A stretch of DNA of 25,853 nt from an uncultured Litoreibacter sp. (lineage in GTDB: Bacteria > Pseudomonadota > Alphaproteobacteria > Rhodobacterales > Rhodobacteraceae): contig CALFWN010000356.1 in assembly GCA_937928335.1 (NCBI GenBank), forward strand, positions 1 through 25,853. The letters are read 5' to 3'. The position numbers and the translations under genes were made by a program. The notes beneath the pieces are model-generated. The model did no database searches and was not told the origin of the DNA. It saw only the letters and a program-made list of their open reading frames with translations. Below, in pieces: positions 24,580-25,853 of this stretch (position 1 is its first letter; every line of letters starts with the position of its first letter).

Positions 24580-24628
24580 CCCTGCCCTCCTTGCTGAAGT
24601 CGAGGATCAGAATGACACAGATAAAAAT

Positions 24629-24644
24629 TTTATCAATTGGTAAA
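24629..24644. promoter_or_regulatory. Predicted RutR-type operator upstream of preTA
   Basis: TTTATCAATTGGTAAA matches the consensus TTGACCA-NN-TGGTCAA at 11 of 14 specified positions and lies in a longer AT-rich dyad (24625-24648, 10 of 12 base pairs symmetric). It is 50 bp ahead of the preT start. The parallel site at 21168-21183 supports shared control of the two arms by the RutR-like protein. Confidence 0.6.
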
Positions 24645-24690
24645 TTTTAGGCGGTTTTGAAACTGTGACCGATGCGCCTTTGGCCCCTGT

Positions 24691-24728
24691 CGGAAGCCTC
24701 CGGCGGGGATATTTTTAAACATGGAAAG
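24691..24728 (+). repeat. Short 'GC hairpin + TATTTTT' intergenic repeat
   Basis: CGGAAGCCTCCG (24691-24702) can fold into a small stem and is soon followed by GGGGATATTTTTAAACATGG, the form of a short terminator-like intergenic repeat that I associate with Roseobacter-group genomes. It resembles the left half of the element at 16302-16397 in the opposite orientation. As an intrinsic terminator it would point along the plus strand, where there is no gene to terminate, so a repeat or antisense role is as likely. Confidence 0.45.
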
Positions 24729-24738
24729 TCTGGACGTG

Positions 24739-25533
24739 CTAGAAAGGCCAGCGGTCGGGGCCCTGATCGAGCCGGAAGATGTGGTCGGGGCCGTCTTGCG
24801 CAAAGATCTGGCGGACCAGCGGGTCGTGGCCGGGGATGATCAGCTTGGGATCGGACGCCAATTGGTGGAGGCGCTCAAAACCGCGCAGCATGTCTTCGAG
24901 ATCGACGACGATGGGGAACGGCTTTTTGTCGAAGACGTTTTCGTAGTAATGCGTGGCGTCTGAGGCGAGGCAGAGCCAGCCTGCATCCGTGCGCACGCGG
25001 ACAGCTTGCAGGCCCCGCGAATGGCCGCCTAAGCAGTGGACCGTAACGCCGTCTGCCACCTCCCCGTCGCCCTCGTGAAAGATGCAGCGCCCGGAATAGA
25101 CGCGCTGCACCGCCTCACAGATATGATCCGCGGTGAAAGGCATTTGCAGCGTGGCGTGGCACATGCAAGGGCCGGTGGCGTAGGCCATCTCGGCGGCTTG
25201 CAGGTAGATCGTGGCGTTCGGGAAAAGATGCAGCCCGCCCGCATGGTCGTAATGCAGATGGGTGATGATCAGCCGGGTGATATCCTCGGCCCGCAGCCCC
25301 AAAGGCTTCAGCGCCTCGCGCGGATCCATGAGGATGGGGCGGTCGCGGGAGGCGGCCTCGGGCTGATCATAGCCTGTGTCAACGAGAATAACCTCCGCGC
25401 CCCGACGCAGCACCCAGATGAAGTAATCCATCGCGTGGGGCGCGTCGTGATTGTCGTCAAAAATGAAGCTGTCCCCTCGCGTGCGGGCGTTGCGATCGGC
25501 ATATTTGACCGCATGGACCTGCCAATTCGTCAT
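24739..25533 (-). CDS. Metallo-beta-lactamase-fold hydrolase, lactonase-like
   Basis: The 264-residue protein has the complete dinuclear zinc motif HLHYDH (92-97), a further histidine in GGHSRG (H171), the bridging aspartate in ASDATHY (D192) and the last histidine in PGHD (H236). The order and spacing fit the N-acyl-homoserine-lactonase-like branch of the superfamily. There is no signal peptide, so it is probably cytoplasmic. The ATG at 25533 lies 10 nt after the ABM-gene stop, and upstream in-frame sequence reads through that gene, so the longer form was rejected. Substrate is unknown: quorum-signal lactones, other lactones or a metabolic ester are all possible. It lies next to preT but is separated from it by 159 bp with its own regulatory site. 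Confidence 0.88.
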   Translation of the reverse strand: MTNWQVHAVKYADRNARTRGDSFIFDDNHDAPHAMDYFIWVLRRGAEVILVDTGYDQPEAASRDRPILMDPREALKPLGLRAEDITRLIITHLHYDHAGGLHLFPNATIYLQAAEMAYATGPCMCHATLQMPFTADHICEAVQRVYSGRCIFHEGDGEVADGVTVHCLGGHSRGLQAVRVRTDAGWLCLASDATHYYENVFDKKPFPIVVDLEDMLRGFERLHQLASDPKLIIPGHDPLVRQIFAQDGPDHIFRLDQGPDRWPF

Positions 25534-25543
25534 GACCAGCTGC

Positions 25544-25834
25544 TCATCGCGATACGGTGCTGAACGTGCGCAGGTCCTTGTCTGCGACAAGCCCCGAGAC
25601 CGCCGGACCCGTCGCCTTGAAATGCGGCATCTGCTGATGGGCCTCAAACGCGGCCGCGTCGTCGTAAAGCTCGTAGAGGAACACCTGATTGGGGCGGTCG
25701 GGGTCGGTGCAAACGTCAAATTGCCGGCAGCCGGGTTCGTCAGCCACAGAGGCTTGCGCGTTTTTGCGGATCAGCGGCAGGAAGGCCTCCATCTTGCCAT
25801 CGTGGATCGTGAAGGTGACTGTGACTGCAAACAT
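25544..25834 (-). CDS. ABM-domain (antibiotic biosynthesis monooxygenase-like) protein
   Basis: The 96-residue protein is one complete dimeric alpha/beta-barrel ABM domain. It begins FAVTVTFTIHDGKMEAFLPLI, has the middle segment DEPGCRQFDVCTDPDRPNQVFLYELYDD, and ends with the usual helix AFEAHQQMPHFKAT. Members include cofactor-free monooxygenases, haem-degrading enzymes and autoinducer-handling LsrG-like isomerases. CAGGAG stands 6 nt before the ATG. It is followed by the lactonase-like gene after 10 nt, so the two are almost certainly co-transcribed. No catalytic assignment is possible from sequence alone. Confidence 0.88.
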   Translation of the reverse strand: MFAVTVTFTIHDGKMEAFLPLIRKNAQASVADEPGCRQFDVCTDPDRPNQVFLYELYDDAAAFEAHQQMPHFKATGPAVSGLVADKDLRTFSTVSR

Positions 25835-25853
25835 GAACGGCTCCTGATGGTCG

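Noticed and set aside
1..25853. tRNA, rRNA, CRISPR arrays, prophage or complete insertion sequences
   Set aside because: No cloverleaf, repeat-spacer pattern, transposase or phage gene was recognised on reading both strands; the nearly continuous housekeeping and catabolic operons leave little room.

Overview
The window reads as chromosomal DNA of a high-GC alphaproteobacterium, most likely Rhodobacterales (Roseobacter group). That rests on recognisable protein families, a System I cytochrome c maturation locus, a RutR-controlled reductive pyrimidine pathway and the short 'GC hairpin + TATTTTT' intergenic repeats familiar from this group. No database search was possible. I see no rRNA, tRNA, CRISPR array, prophage or intact insertion sequence.

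Layout. (1) 1-720: 3' end of a phosphomannomutase/phosphoglucomutase gene, followed by a three-unit 16-bp tandem repeat that starts before its stop codon. (2) 910-3919: a divergent thiol-redox pair, a periplasmic DsbA/ScsC-like protein and a DsbD/ScsB-like membrane reductase. (3) 3916-8045, minus strand: a tightly packed ccmF-ccmG-ccmH-ccmI operon for haem attachment to c-type cytochromes; its last stop codon overlaps that of the ScsB-like gene. (4) 8248-11618, plus strand: a probable three-gene catabolic operon encoding a HisD-superfamily dehydrogenase resembling sulfopropanediol dehydrogenase HpsN, a LacI-type regulator and a two-domain SnoaL/NTF2-like protein. A perfect 14-bp palindrome with a central CG lies upstream and is a good operator candidate. 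(5) 11619-13508: an apparently AT-richer stretch with a striking TTTGTACAAA inverted repeat, a membrane protein with a possible SRPBCC-like domain, a small secreted CARDB-like protein and a terminator.

(6) 13509-24579 is the main functional block, a reductive pyrimidine degradation cluster. PreT and PreA (minus strand) reduce uracil/thymine, a dihydropyrimidinase opens the ring, and an M20-family amidohydrolase releases beta-alanine (or its methyl derivative), ammonia and CO2. A RutR-type TetR regulator sits between preTA and the rest. The second arm runs on the minus strand as amidohydrolase, a lipoprotein with a TTG start, dihydropyrimidinase, a 55-residue membrane peptide, ABC ATPase, two ABC permeases and an NMT1/THI5-type binding protein, and ends at a strong terminator. 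Near-consensus RutR operators lie ahead of both arms (21168-21183 and 24629-24644), so uptake and breakdown are probably induced together by pyrimidine. A 96-bp MITE/REP-like element with 21-bp inverted ends interrupts the operon between the ATPase and permease genes.

(7) 24739-25834, minus strand: a metallo-beta-lactamase-fold hydrolase of the lactonase-like type and an antibiotic-biosynthesis-monooxygenase (ABM) domain protein in one short operon.

The points most worth follow-up are the HpsN-like/LacI/SnoaL operon with its palindrome, the two predicted RutR operators with the uncharacterised lipoprotein and micro-protein inside the pyrimidine operon, the MITE-like element, and the TTTGTACAAA inverted repeat.
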